Shown one piece after another: positions 8,675 to 17,145 of a stretch of 64,000 nucleotides of DNA. Position numbers and translations under genes: made by a program. The DNA is from Sphingomonas albertensis (GTDB lineage: Bacteria; Pseudomonadota; Alphaproteobacteria; Sphingomonadales; Sphingomonadaceae), in contig NZ_JACONT010000012.1 in NCBI RefSeq assembly GCF_014358075.1, forward strand, positions 24,699-88,698. The letters are read 5' to 3'. The notes beneath the pieces were generated by a model, which did no database searches, had not been told where the DNA came from, and saw only the letters and a program-made list of their open reading frames with translations. How positions within the stretch are numbered: position 1 is the first letter of the stretch; each line of letters opens with the position of its first letter.

Positions 8675-9510
8675 CGCGGCTGCCAGTACCGGACGTAATC
8701 GACCGTCATGCGCTGTGGGAAGGCGGCATCGTCAATCCCCTTCTGGCCGCCCCAATCGCCGCCGACCGCGAGGTTGAGGATCAGGTCGTAGGGGCGCGTA
8801 AACGGCCACGCCGCCTTGCCGCCGGGCTGGTCGTTGGCGACGCGCATGATCGCGCGACCATCGACGCCGATCGTGATCGTATCGGCGCGCCAGTCGAGCT
8901 GATAACGGTGATATGCGGTGCAGGCGGTTGCGATCTTCGTCTGGGCGCCGCGCTGCGTGCCCTTGACGTGGTTGAAGGCGCCGCTGTGCAGCGTCGCGTG
9001 GACGGTGCCGGCGTCCCAGCCGACCATCTCCATGATGTCGATCTCGCCCTCGTCCGGCCATTTGCCGCCCGACGGGAGCAGCCAGATCGCCGGCCAGCTG
9101 CCCCGTCCGCACGGCAACTTCGCCCGGACCTCGTAGAAGCCGTAGCCGCGAGGCTTGCGCGAGACGAGCTTGGCGGAGGTGTACGCCTGGCCGCCCCAGT
9201 CGGCGAACCGCGTCTTGGTGAGTTTCTCGCGCCGCGCCTCGATCACCAGCGCGCCGTCCTCGATCCGCGCGTTCTCGGCGCGGTCCTTCGCATAATATTG
9301 GCGTTCGTTATTGTACCAGCCCTCGGCGTTGCGCGACACGTCGAAGCGCCATTTGGTCTGGTCGATCGCCTTGCCGTCGAACTCGTCGGCAAAGCTCGGC
9401 TTCCCCCTGGGCGCAGGCATCGGCGCATCTACGCCGTAGTTGGTTGCGCCCAATGTTGCGGCTTGCGCGGCGAGTATCAGCAGGATCATCGAAAGGCCCC
9501 TCGTCGTCAT
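8671..9510 (-). CDS. Glycoside hydrolase family 16 beta-glucanase
   Basis: The 279-residue protein has a hydrophobic N-terminus (MILLILAAQAATLGA) consistent with export. The GH16 catalytic motif ExDxxE is seen as GEIDIMEMVG near residue 157. Also present are the family segments WRFDV, YTSAKL, GRGSWPAIWLLP and FYEVRAKLPCGRG. GH16 enzymes cut beta-1,3 or mixed 1,3/1,4-glucans such as laminarin, or related galactans; this one resembles the laminarinase-like branch. The stop overlaps the MFS stop by three bases. It is the only glycosidase beside locus 1 and supports beta-glucan as the likely substrate. An ATG seven codons downstream is an alternative start. Confidence 0.9.
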   Translation of the reverse strand: MTTRGLSMILLILAAQAATLGATNYGVDAPMPAPRGKPSFADEFDGKAIDQTKWRFDVSRNAEGWYNNERQYYAKDRAENARIEDGALVIEARREKLTKTRFADWGGQAYTSAKLVSRKPRGYGFYEVRAKLPCGRGSWPAIWLLPSGGKWPDEGEIDIMEMVGWDAGTVHATLHSGAFNHVKGTQRGAQTKIATACTAYHRYQLDWRADTITIGVDGRAIMRVANDQPGGKAAWPFTRPYDLILNLAVGGDWGGQKGIDDAAFPQRMTVDYVRYWQPR

Positions 9511-9611
9511 GGATAGCGCGTCGGTGTCTGGCGGACGGCACCCGGTCGCCGCTTGGGTCCTGACGGTATCGGCGACCGGACTAGGCCAAGCGTATCCTTA
9601 CCTCAACCGCG

Positions 9612-10283
9612 TCATTCGATTGCGAGGAACGCGGTGACCGTCAGTCGCCCAAGCGCCGGATCCGCCGAGAGTATCGCGTCGCGTGCGATGGCGCCGCTGT
9701 GAAGGACGTAGCTTCGATAGAGCAAGGCGCGGTTATACGTGGCTTCGACCAGCGCCGTGCGTTCGAACAGCGCGGTATCCTCGGCAATGTACCCCGCGGG
9801 CGGCATCGCCTCGACCTCGCTGCCGAGCCGCGCGAAGAATTCCGGTGCGCGCGTCTCGTCGATCGTCTCGAACCCGGTTCGACGATGTCGGAAGAACGCG
9901 GTCCCGTCGCGATGCGCAGGCGACAGATAATGGATGAGCGCGATCCGGTCGCGGCCATAGGCGTCGACATGCGGAACGCGCTGCCGGATATCGAGTGCGT
10001 CCGGAGAGATCGTCACGATCGAGAATTGCGCATCGACGACGCGGATTCGGCGGCATGATCCGAAATCGCGTCCCAGGCCGCGGGCGACGATGGGAAGCTG
10101 GTCCTGCAGGTAGGACTCCGGGAGCCGGGAGCACAGGCCGGGGTAATGGGACCCGGCGGGTCCGAATGGGGCGTGTGCCGCTGCGCTGCGCAACGCGTCC
10201 GGGTCGGTTGCGAAGCCGTCGATGACGATCAGCGGCTCCGCCTCGGTACCGATACGCTGCCGGGTGATGCTGCGCGGTGTCAT
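9612..10283 (-). CDS. DUF6445-type protein, probable 2OG-Fe(II) oxygenase fold (copy 1)
   Basis: The protein of about 223 residues begins its conserved part at PLIVIDGFATDPDALR and has the SHYPG segment. A HxD-like pair (VPHVDAYGRDRIAL), a RTGFETID stretch and a distal histidine (VLHSGAI) followed by an arginine (LGRLTVTAFL) match the iron and 2-oxoglutarate ligand pattern of prolyl-hydroxylase-like enzymes. A second copy lies at 32213-32893 beside the maltodextrin locus. It is upstream of and co-oriented with the GH16 gene. The start is uncertain: an in-frame GTG at 10316 would add eleven residues, and neither has a good ribosome-binding site. The substrate is unknown. Confidence 0.72.
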   Translation of the reverse strand: MTPRSITRQRIGTEAEPLIVIDGFATDPDALRSAAAHAPFGPAGSHYPGLCSRLPESYLQDQLPIVARGLGRDFGSCRRIRVVDAQFSIVTISPDALDIRQRVPHVDAYGRDRIALIHYLSPAHRDGTAFFRHRRTGFETIDETRAPEFFARLGSEVEAMPPAGYIAEDTALFERTALVEATYNRALLYRSYVLHSGAIARDAILSADPALGRLTVTAFLAIE

Positions 10284-10343
10284 GACTGTCGGTCGCCCAT
10301 TGCCGGGGGATGCCACGAGGTCGGTGCAAAGTCTTCAGCCGGT

Positions 10344-11984
10344 TCAGACGCGGTAGCGGGTTTCCAGCAGGTCGAGTTCGCGGATGAGCTTCTGCGCCGT
10401 GACGCTGCCGATCTGGCGCTCGCGGACGCGCTCGACCACCGACGCGCGCTCTGCCTTGATGCCGGCCAGCCGGAACGTCCGCTCGAGTTGATCTTGCAGC
10501 CGAGCTTCCGCGGTCGCCTTGGCCGAGCCGCTACGGCTTTCGATGCGTTCGCGGTACAGGTCCATCACCCGGGTGCCGGCTGCGGCGAAGAAGTCGGCAT
10601 TGCCGTCCCGCTCGGCAAGATCGTGTTGCGCACGTTCGACCGCACAGATCGCCGCCTCGGCGGCGGCGACGCGCGCTGCGTCCTCCTCGGCTTGCAGCGA
10701 AGGTTCGGGCGGCATGGTCAGCCCGTTCAGCAGGATCGGCAGCGCGACGCTTGCCACGACCAGCGAGACGATGATCACCCCCGCTGCCAGGAAGATCGCG
10801 AGATCGCGGGCAGGGAAGGGCGACCCGTCGGTCAGCGTCAGCGGAATGGTCAGCACGCCGGCGAGCGTGATCGCGCCTCGGACCCCGGCCAACGACATGG
10901 CGGCAACAAGGCGCCAGTCGGGGCTCTTCTGCGTCGTCTCGTTCCCGTGGCGCCGCCGAAACATCGTCAGGCGGAAAGATACCCAGACCCACCCGAAGCG
11001 CAGCATCGCGAGGCCGGCGACGATCGCCAGCACATACAGGCCGAGCCACGCCGGCCCGTGATGCCCGGTCAGCAGCACTGTCGCCTTCGCACCGGCAAGG
11101 ATGGCGGGAAGCTGCTCGCCCAACAGCACGAAGATGATGCCGTTCAGCGCGAACTGGATCGTGTCCCACACCGAATTGCGCCGCATCCGGGTGGTCGCCA
11201 GCGCCTGACGCGACCGTTCGGCAAAGGTCATCGTGACGCCGGCCGATACGGCGGCCAGGATCCCGGATGCGTGGAGATGCTCGGCAAGGAGATAGGAGCC
11301 GAAGGGGATCAGCAGGCTGACCAGGATCTGCGAACCGGGTTCCTCGCCGAAGCGCCGCGACACCCAAGCCTTGATGTAGGTCGCGACGATCGTGACGACG
11401 ATACCGACGGCGAGGCCGGCACCGGCGACCCAGACGAAGCTGGTGGCGGCGGTGGTCGCCGAGAACGTACCCGTCAGGACGGCGGCGATCGCAAACCGCA
11501 GGCACACCAGCCCCGACGCATCGTTGAGAAGCGATTCACCCTCCAGGATGTGCATCATCCGTTTGGGGATCGGAACGCGCGCAGCGATCGCCGAGACGGC
11601 AATCGGGTCGGTCGGAGACACCACGGCCGCAAGCGCGAACGCGACGGCCAGAGGCATTGCGGGGATCATCCAGTGGATGAACAGACCCATGCCGATCACC
11701 GTCAGAAGTACCAGGCCCAGTGCCAGTTCGACGACGGTCGACAGATCCTTGAGAAGCTCGTCTTTGGGTATGCGCCAACCGTCCAGGAACAGCAGCGGGG
11801 GCAGGAACAGCAGCAGGAACAGCTCCGGATCGAGTTCCACACGATACGACGTCGATAGCCCGATCACCGCGCCTAGAAGGATCTGAACCAGCGGCGTCGG
11901 TATGGATACCGGCACCATGCGGGACACTGCGCCGCTCGCCACGACCGCGAGCAACAGGACGAGTACAATCGAGACGGATTCCAA
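10344..11984 (-). CDS. CPA1-family Na+/H+ antiporter
   Basis: The 546-residue inner-membrane protein has about twelve membrane segments followed by a charged C-terminal cytoplasmic region (from about residue 415) rich in helices. Motifs of the NhaP/YjcE-like CPA1 antiporters are present: LFLPPLLFLDGW, AAVVSPTDPIAV and LEGESLLNDASGLV, whose paired acidic residues lie at the ion site. It exchanges cytoplasmic Na+ (or K+) for H+. The start is a TTG with a GGGAG ribosome-binding site six bases upstream. No functional link to the neighbours is evident. Confidence 0.9.
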   Translation of the reverse strand: MESVSIVLVLLLAVVASGAVSRMVPVSIPTPLVQILLGAVIGLSTSYRVELDPELFLLLFLPPLLFLDGWRIPKDELLKDLSTVVELALGLVLLTVIGMGLFIHWMIPAMPLAVAFALAAVVSPTDPIAVSAIAARVPIPKRMMHILEGESLLNDASGLVCLRFAIAAVLTGTFSATTAATSFVWVAGAGLAVGIVVTIVATYIKAWVSRRFGEEPGSQILVSLLIPFGSYLLAEHLHASGILAAVSAGVTMTFAERSRQALATTRMRRNSVWDTIQFALNGIIFVLLGEQLPAILAGAKATVLLTGHHGPAWLGLYVLAIVAGLAMLRFGWVWVSFRLTMFRRRHGNETTQKSPDWRLVAAMSLAGVRGAITLAGVLTIPLTLTDGSPFPARDLAIFLAAGVIIVSLVVASVALPILLNGLTMPPEPSLQAEEDAARVAAAEAAICAVERAQHDLAERDGNADFFAAAGTRVMDLYRERIESRSGSAKATAEARLQDQLERTFRLAGIKAERASVVERVRERQIGSVTAQKLIRELDLLETRYRV

Positions 11985-12269
11985 GCGATGCTCCCAGGGT
12001 AAGCCCGGGTGTTATCGGTTTTCACCGACCGGCGACACCCCGCGTCTCGCTTTGCTTGATCGCGCGCATGAGGCTGCGGGTATGGCCGGACAAGTCACTC
12101 TGTTGCCGCGCAGGCCTTCAGCGGCGCCATTAGCTGCACGGGAGCAAGCATTTCGCCCGGCAAAAGGCGGTCGGTCGTGCTAATCACCACAGACCGCGCC
12201 GATGCAGCCGCCGTCGAGAGGACAAGCCGGCGCATCGCCCGACCTGCCCTCGTTGCGAACGTCGTCAGC
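11985..12269. other. Intergenic region with no recognisable gene
   Basis: This 285-bp gap lies between the antiporter start and the end of the STN-domain receptor. A short open frame crosses it on the plus strand but overlaps the antiporter and has no family features. It probably holds the antiporter promoter and the receptor terminator; neither could be defined with confidence. Confidence 0.5.
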
Positions 12270-15200
12270 CTAGAACCGCATCGTCCCGCCGAACGCCACG
12301 GTCCGCCCGCTCACGGTGTTGGTCATCACCCGCTTGGCGGTGCCGTCGGCATATTGGACGATCGGCTCGTCGGTGATGTTGATCACGTCCAGCGACAGCT
12401 TGAACTGGCGCGTGACGTTGACATAGGCGGACGCGTCGAGGTTCGTCGTGCCTTTGATATATTCGCCGATATTGCCGTTGCCGCCGTCGCCCCAGCGATA
12501 GCGCGAGCGGGTCGCGACGGAGCCCCGCACGCCCCAGCGATCGGTATCGTAATACAGCGTCGCGTTGGACGAGAATTTCGACAGCGTCGGCAACGGCAGG
12601 CGAACCGCGACGCCCGCGTAGAACACGTCGGTCGATCCCTCGGCGAGGGTGACGTTGCCGAGCACGCCGAGCTTGTCGAACGGCGCCGGGAGGAAGTCGA
12701 AGTCCCGCTTGGCCGCGATCTCGATGCCCTTGATCGAAGCGCCCGGCCCATTGACCGGCCGCGTATAGTTCACCAGCACCGACGGATCGACGCCGACGGG
12801 CAACAGTGACGACGGATACCCCGTGCTGTTGTACGCGACCAGCCGCGTCTCCGACGTGATGTACGAGTCCATGTGCTTGTAGAACGCACCGATCGCCAGC
12901 GAACCGCGCTGGCCATCGTAATATTCGAGCGACCCCTCGACGGATTCGGCGATGAACGGCGCGAGGTTGGGATTGCCCGCGGTGATCGTGCCGCCGAACG
13001 AGGCAAGGTTCAGCGTCCCCGCCGCGCGCATGTCGCTGAGCGCGGGGCGGCTCAAATTGCGGTTGCCGCTGATGCGAAAGACCAGCGACCGGCTGAGGTC
13101 GAACGCCAGGTTCGCCGCGGGCAGGAAGCCGTCGTAACTGTTGGTCACGTTGACCGGGACCAGCGCGGTGCCGACCAGCGCCGTCCCCGACGAGCCGAGA
13201 TCGGTATGATAATAGCGCACGCCCAGATTGGCGCGCAGGCCGATGCTGCCGACCTGCGTCTTCAGGTCATATTGCAGATACGCGCCATAGGTCTTCTCGA
13301 CGAGGTCATAGGCAGTGCCGGCGACGGTGTCGCTCGCGTCGACCATCATGCTCTGGCCCAGCAGCGCGTAGGTGGCCGCCACGTTGCCGATGACATAGGG
13401 GGCAAGGCTGCTGTCCGACAACACGCTGGTAGGGACGTCGGGCACGCCGGGTTTGCCCTCGTAGCTCGGTGCGACCTTGCGCTGCCAGCCGCTGTTGGTG
13501 AAGCGCTTGAACCCGCCCCCCGCCTTGATCGTCGAGCCCGAGCCGACCGTCCAGGCGAGTTCCGCCTTACTGTTGTAGAACTCGCTGCGGATGCGGTCAG
13601 CGCGCGTTTCCAGGCCCTGCAAATCCCATTGCGACGCGTCGGCGATGTCGAAGCCGTAGCTGGTTCGCGGCGATCCCGTATTCAGGCCGCTGAACGCGTA
13701 GCTCTTGTCGACGGCCTCCAGATACACCTGGGCATAGCCGGAATTGAACGTCGATCGGGACCAGCCGCCGAGAAAGTTGACCGTCAGGTTGCTGGTCGGA
13801 TCGGTATGTCCGTTCAGCGCGGCCTGCCAGAAGGTCGTCTGGTCCTGCGTCACCTTCGATTCGGTGCGCATGTCGACGTGATCGAACGACGCGCCGACGA
13901 TGTTGTTATACTCGTCGAAGCTCACACCCGTCAGAACCTGCGTTCCGGTGACGTTGTTGGCGGCGATACCGTTGGTGCCCGCAGCGCCGATCACGCCCGA
14001 CCGGCGATCGTTGGTCAACTTGCCGTACAGCACGTCGAGTGTCAGGTCGGTGCGGTCGTCGGGGTGATATTGCAGCGCGGTGGTGAGGCCCAGGCGCTCG
14101 CGCTTGTTGAAGAAAGTCGCATAGGTCTGCGCGCGGCTGTTCCATGCGCGATTGGCGCCGGTCGCACCGACCAGCACCGCCCGGTCCGCCGCGGAAACGC
14201 CCGGGCCGACATTGGCGGCACCGAAGTTGAGCTGTGACCAGTTCCAGTTGCGATAGCCGAATTCCACCGTGTCCGCGGTGCTGTACGCCACCGAGGCGAG
14301 GAACCCGAAATCGCCCCACCGGTCCGAGATCAGGCCGACCAGCCGGGGCGTGACCGACTTGGTATATTGGTTCGACTGGCCCTTGGCGGACGCCACCACG
14401 GTGAGCCCGTTGAAATCGAACGGCTTGGCCGTGTGCAGCCCGACCGTGCCGCCGATGCCACCCTCGTCCTGCTCGGCCGCGTAGGATTTCTCGACGACGA
14501 CCTTGTTGAACAGTTCGGACGCGAAGATGCTGTAGTCGAACGAACGCGAACGGCTGACAGACGATCGGCTGTCGAGCCCCGACGAGGTGTTGGTGAGCAC
14601 CTCCATGCCGTTCAGCTGGGTGCGCGTGAAGTCCGCGCCCAGGCCACGCAGCGAGATCTGCCGGCCTTCGCCACTGTCGCGCGTGATCGCGACGCCGGGG
14701 ATGCGTTGCAGCGCTTCGGCGAGGTTCTGGTCGGGAAACGCCGCGATATCCTGCGCCAGGATCACGTCCTGCGAGCCGGTCGCGGCCTTCTTGATCTGCT
14801 GCGCCTTGGCAACGCTCTCGCGATACCCCGTGACCACGATATCGGTACCGCCATCTGCCGACTGATCGGCCAGCGCTACCGGCGCGGTCGCCATCTGCGC
14901 TTCAGCGCCGCCAAGTGCCACGGCAGAGGTGTTCGCCCCCGCCGTGGCATAGGACATGCGCCGGACGACCGTCACGGTGCAGCCGACGATCCTGCCGTCG
15001 AGATCGCTACCCGCGGTAAGCCGCGCAAGCGCTTCCTCGGCGGTCATTCGCCCGTGCAGGCGTTGGCTGCGCGCACCTTTCAACAGCGATGGCGAAGACG
15101 CCAGTTGCAGCCCCGTCCGCCGCGAAAAGGCCAGCAGTGCCTCGCCGAGGCCCTGCGCCGGCACGTCGAAGGTGAAATGGCGCGGCGCTGACTGCGCGCT

Positions 15201-15284
15201 CTGTGCTGCTGCCGGCGTTGCAACGCAGGCGAGCGAGGCAGCAGAGCTTAATAGAAGATGCGGTAGGCGGATCTTGCTGAACAT
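12270..15284 (-). CDS. TonB-dependent receptor with N-terminal STN signalling domain (FecA-type)
   Basis: The 1004-residue receptor has a signal peptide ending TPAAAQ near residue 28. An STN domain of about 70 residues follows (FTFDVPAQGLGEALLAFSRR to about residue 110), then a linker, plug (DIVVTGYRESVAKAQQIK; VAITRDSGEGRQISLRG) and a barrel ending in an aromatic residue (GGTMRF). STN domains contact an inner-membrane FecR-type anti-sigma factor to signal ligand occupancy. The divergent sigma/anti-sigma pair at 15501-17011 is the obvious partner. The start has a GGGGA ribosome-binding site. The ligand is unknown; the PhoD phosphatase behind fecR hints at an organic phosphate, while iron chelates are the classical alternative. 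Confidence 0.92.
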   Translation of the reverse strand: MFSKIRLPHLLLSSAASLACVATPAAAQSAQSAPRHFTFDVPAQGLGEALLAFSRRTGLQLASSPSLLKGARSQRLHGRMTAEEALARLTAGSDLDGRIVGCTVTVVRRMSYATAGANTSAVALGGAEAQMATAPVALADQSADGGTDIVVTGYRESVAKAQQIKKAATGSQDVILAQDIAAFPDQNLAEALQRIPGVAITRDSGEGRQISLRGLGADFTRTQLNGMEVLTNTSSGLDSRSSVSRSRSFDYSIFASELFNKVVVEKSYAAEQDEGGIGGTVGLHTAKPFDFNGLTVVASAKGQSNQYTKSVTPRLVGLISDRWGDFGFLASVAYSTADTVEFGYRNWNWSQLNFGAANVGPGVSAADRAVLVGATGANRAWNSRAQTYATFFNKRERLGLTTALQYHPDDRTDLTLDVLYGKLTNDRRSGVIGAAGTNGIAANNVTGTQVLTGVSFDEYNNIVGASFDHVDMRTESKVTQDQTTFWQAALNGHTDPTSNLTVNFLGGWSRSTFNSGYAQVYLEAVDKSYAFSGLNTGSPRTSYGFDIADASQWDLQGLETRADRIRSEFYNSKAELAWTVGSGSTIKAGGGFKRFTNSGWQRKVAPSYEGKPGVPDVPTSVLSDSSLAPYVIGNVAATYALLGQSMMVDASDTVAGTAYDLVEKTYGAYLQYDLKTQVGSIGLRANLGVRYYHTDLGSSGTALVGTALVPVNVTNSYDGFLPAANLAFDLSRSLVFRISGNRNLSRPALSDMRAAGTLNLASFGGTITAGNPNLAPFIAESVEGSLEYYDGQRGSLAIGAFYKHMDSYITSETRLVAYNSTGYPSSLLPVGVDPSVLVNYTRPVNGPGASIKGIEIAAKRDFDFLPAPFDKLGVLGNVTLAEGSTDVFYAGVAVRLPLPTLSKFSSNATLYYDTDRWGVRGSVATRSRYRWGDGGNGNIGEYIKGTTNLDASAYVNVTRQFKLSLDVINITDEPIVQYADGTAKRVMTNTVSGRTVAFGGTMRF

Positions 15285-15500
15285 GTTTTTCCCCGGATGT
15301 CTTGAGGGGGAGACGGTAAATGCGCGTGAAACCCGACAAAGTATTTGGTTTCAATTATGTGACATGTCGTCGCGGCGGTTGGCGCGTGAACCAAGCGATC
15401 CGAAACCTCGCATATACTTGGTATTTGCGATCTTCATGACGCTCTCCGAGATTGTCACAAACAGGGCCTAGAGCGCCGGGACGAATAACCCGGATATCCC

Positions 15501-16040
15501 ATGCCCGCGTCGTCGCATCAGATCGAGAGCCTCGCGGGCGAACCCCCGGCTGAGGACTGGCGCGCGATTGCCGCCACGCTCAGCCGGTATGTCCGGGCGC
15601 GCACGAACCGCGCCGACGTCGCCGAGGATGTCGTGCAGGAGACGCTGTCGAGGCTGGTGCACCAAAGCCGCCTGCAAAAGCTGGTCAGCATCTATGCGCT
15701 GGGCTTTCGGATCGCCGCGAACCTGCTGGTCGACCATCACCGCCGCGACAAGAGGTACGTCGCCGAACGCGAGGAGGAGCCAGCCAGCCAGGCGCCCTTG
15801 CCCGATCGCGTGCTCGTCGGGCGGCAGGAGCTTGCTATCCTCAACGACGCGCTGGCGGCGATGCCACCGCTGCGCCGCGACGTACTTGTCCGCCGCCGAT
15901 TGCAGGGCCAAAGCTGTGCGGCGATAGCGAGGGATCTGGGGTTGAGCCCGAAGGCAGTCGAGAAGCACATTACCCGCGGTCTTGCCGATCTCCACAAGGC
16001 GATGCCGGGGAACGCGGTCATGCGTGGCGGCGAGCGATGA
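15501..16040 (+). CDS. ECF sigma factor, FecI-like
   Basis: The 179-residue protein has sigma region 2 (DVAEDVVQETLSRLVHQS, FRIAANLLVDHHRR) and region 4 with a helix-turn-helix (CAAIARDLGLSPKAVEKHIT). It is the expected length of a FecI-type sigma factor. The stop overlaps the fecR-like start by four bases (ATGA), giving the usual sigma/anti-sigma coupling. It would direct transcription of the divergent STN-domain receptor when that receptor is loaded. The promoter target could not be identified by eye. Confidence 0.92.
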   Translation: MPASSHQIESLAGEPPAEDWRAIAATLSRYVRARTNRADVAEDVVQETLSRLVHQSRLQKLVSIYALGFRIAANLLVDHHRRDKRYVAEREEEPASQAPLPDRVLVGRQELAILNDALAAMPPLRRDVLVRRRLQGQSCAAIARDLGLSPKAVEKHITRGLADLHKAMPGNAVMRGGER

Positions 16041-17011
16041 GCCGCGAGAACCAGATCGTGGAGGAGGCCGCCGGCTGGATCGACCGGCTCAACCAGCCTG
16101 CTTTCGATGCTGCGGCCGGGCCCGACTTCGACGCCTGGATGGCGGCGTCGCCGCGCCACCGCGAGGTCTTCGCGGATCTCCAGGCGCTGTGGCATTCGGA
16201 GGGCTTGGTGGAGGCGCTGGGCCAAGCCGGACGCGCTCCGAGCATTGCTCAAGCGCCGCCCGAACCGGACGCTCGGTTCCGCAGAAACTGGGCCACGGCG
16301 CCCCGGTTGGCGACGGCCGCGTGCGCGATGCTGCTCGCGATCGTTCTGCTCCTGCCGATGCTGTCGACGAGCACCTATCGTAGCGGCGCGGGCAAGATCC
16401 GGTCGGTCGTGCTGGCAGACGGATCGCGGGTGGACCTGAGCAGCGATACCGAACTGCGCGTCCGTATCCTGCCGTGGGAACGCACCGCGACGCTGATGCG
16501 CGGCGAAGCGTTCTTCGACGTTCGGCATGAGGGCGTCCGCGCGTTCCGGGTCACCAGCGGCACCACGTCGGTGCGCGTGTTGGGTACCGCGTTCAACGTC
16601 GACCGCCAAAGCCCGACGCGGACTGCGGTGTCGGTATATCGCGGCGCGGTAGAGGTCGGCGTGGACGGTGCCGCCAATCTCGTGGTGCGCAAGGGAGACG
16701 GCGCGCGTGTCGTCGACGGGCATGTCGTCGCGCAGCCGCGCATCGCGGAAGGCGCGCCCGATTGGAAGTCCGGCTGGTTCGAAGCGTCGGATATCCCGCT
16801 CGGCGTGCTGATCGGCAAGGTGCAGCGCTATTCGGCGCGGCCGATCCTGTTGCAGGATCGCGGCTTGCAGGCGCTTCCGATCAGCGGCCGCTTCCACATC
16901 GCCGATACCGACCGGGCGCTGCAGGCGGTGCAGGCGGCCTATCATGTCGACGTCGCTTATGGTCCGAAGACGATCTCCATTCGCCCAGGAGCCAGGGCGG
17001 AAAACCACTGA
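16037..17011 (+). CDS. FecR-family anti-sigma factor / sensor
   Basis: The 324-residue single-pass inner-membrane protein begins with an N-terminal cytoplasmic DUF4880-like segment (EEAAGWIDRLNQ; FDAWMAASPRHREVF). A membrane helix lies near residues 93-110. The periplasmic FecR domain (SVVLADGSRVDLSSDTELRV; GEAFFDVRHE; VLGTAFNV) is followed by a C-terminal domain (SGRFHIADTDRALQAV). It would hold or activate the sigma factor encoded just upstream and receive the signal from the STN domain of the divergent receptor. Confidence 0.92.
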   Translation: MSRENQIVEEAAGWIDRLNQPAFDAAAGPDFDAWMAASPRHREVFADLQALWHSEGLVEALGQAGRAPSIAQAPPEPDARFRRNWATAPRLATAACAMLLAIVLLLPMLSTSTYRSGAGKIRSVVLADGSRVDLSSDTELRVRILPWERTATLMRGEAFFDVRHEGVRAFRVTSGTTSVRVLGTAFNVDRQSPTRTAVSVYRGAVEVGVDGAANLVVRKGDGARVVDGHVVAQPRIAEGAPDWKSGWFEASDIPLGVLIGKVQRYSARPILLQDRGLQALPISGRFHIADTDRALQAVQAAYHVDVAYGPKTISIRPGARAENH

Positions 17012-17145
17012 AATCACCGTTGCCGGCCGCTTTGCGTGTCGGGTTTCGCCGGGCTGGTCCGTCTTCCGAGCATGACAGGGTGCGATGCGATGCCGGGCGT
17101 GGTCCGGCGTGCAGTCCGCGCCCTGCTGCAAGGGAGTGTGCCGCC

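Noticed and set aside
1..10283. Locus 1 considered as a mobile island
   Set aside because: No integrase, transposase or attachment repeat is seen and base composition looks the same as the surroundings.
11902..12183. A 93-codon plus-strand frame in the antiporter/receptor gap
   Set aside because: It overlaps the antiporter N-terminus, has no ribosome-binding site and no recognisable features.
16762..17145. N-terminal extension of the PhoD gene to an earlier start
   Set aside because: It overlaps fecR and would bury the Tat signal inside the protein; the GTG at 17146 has a good ribosome-binding site.
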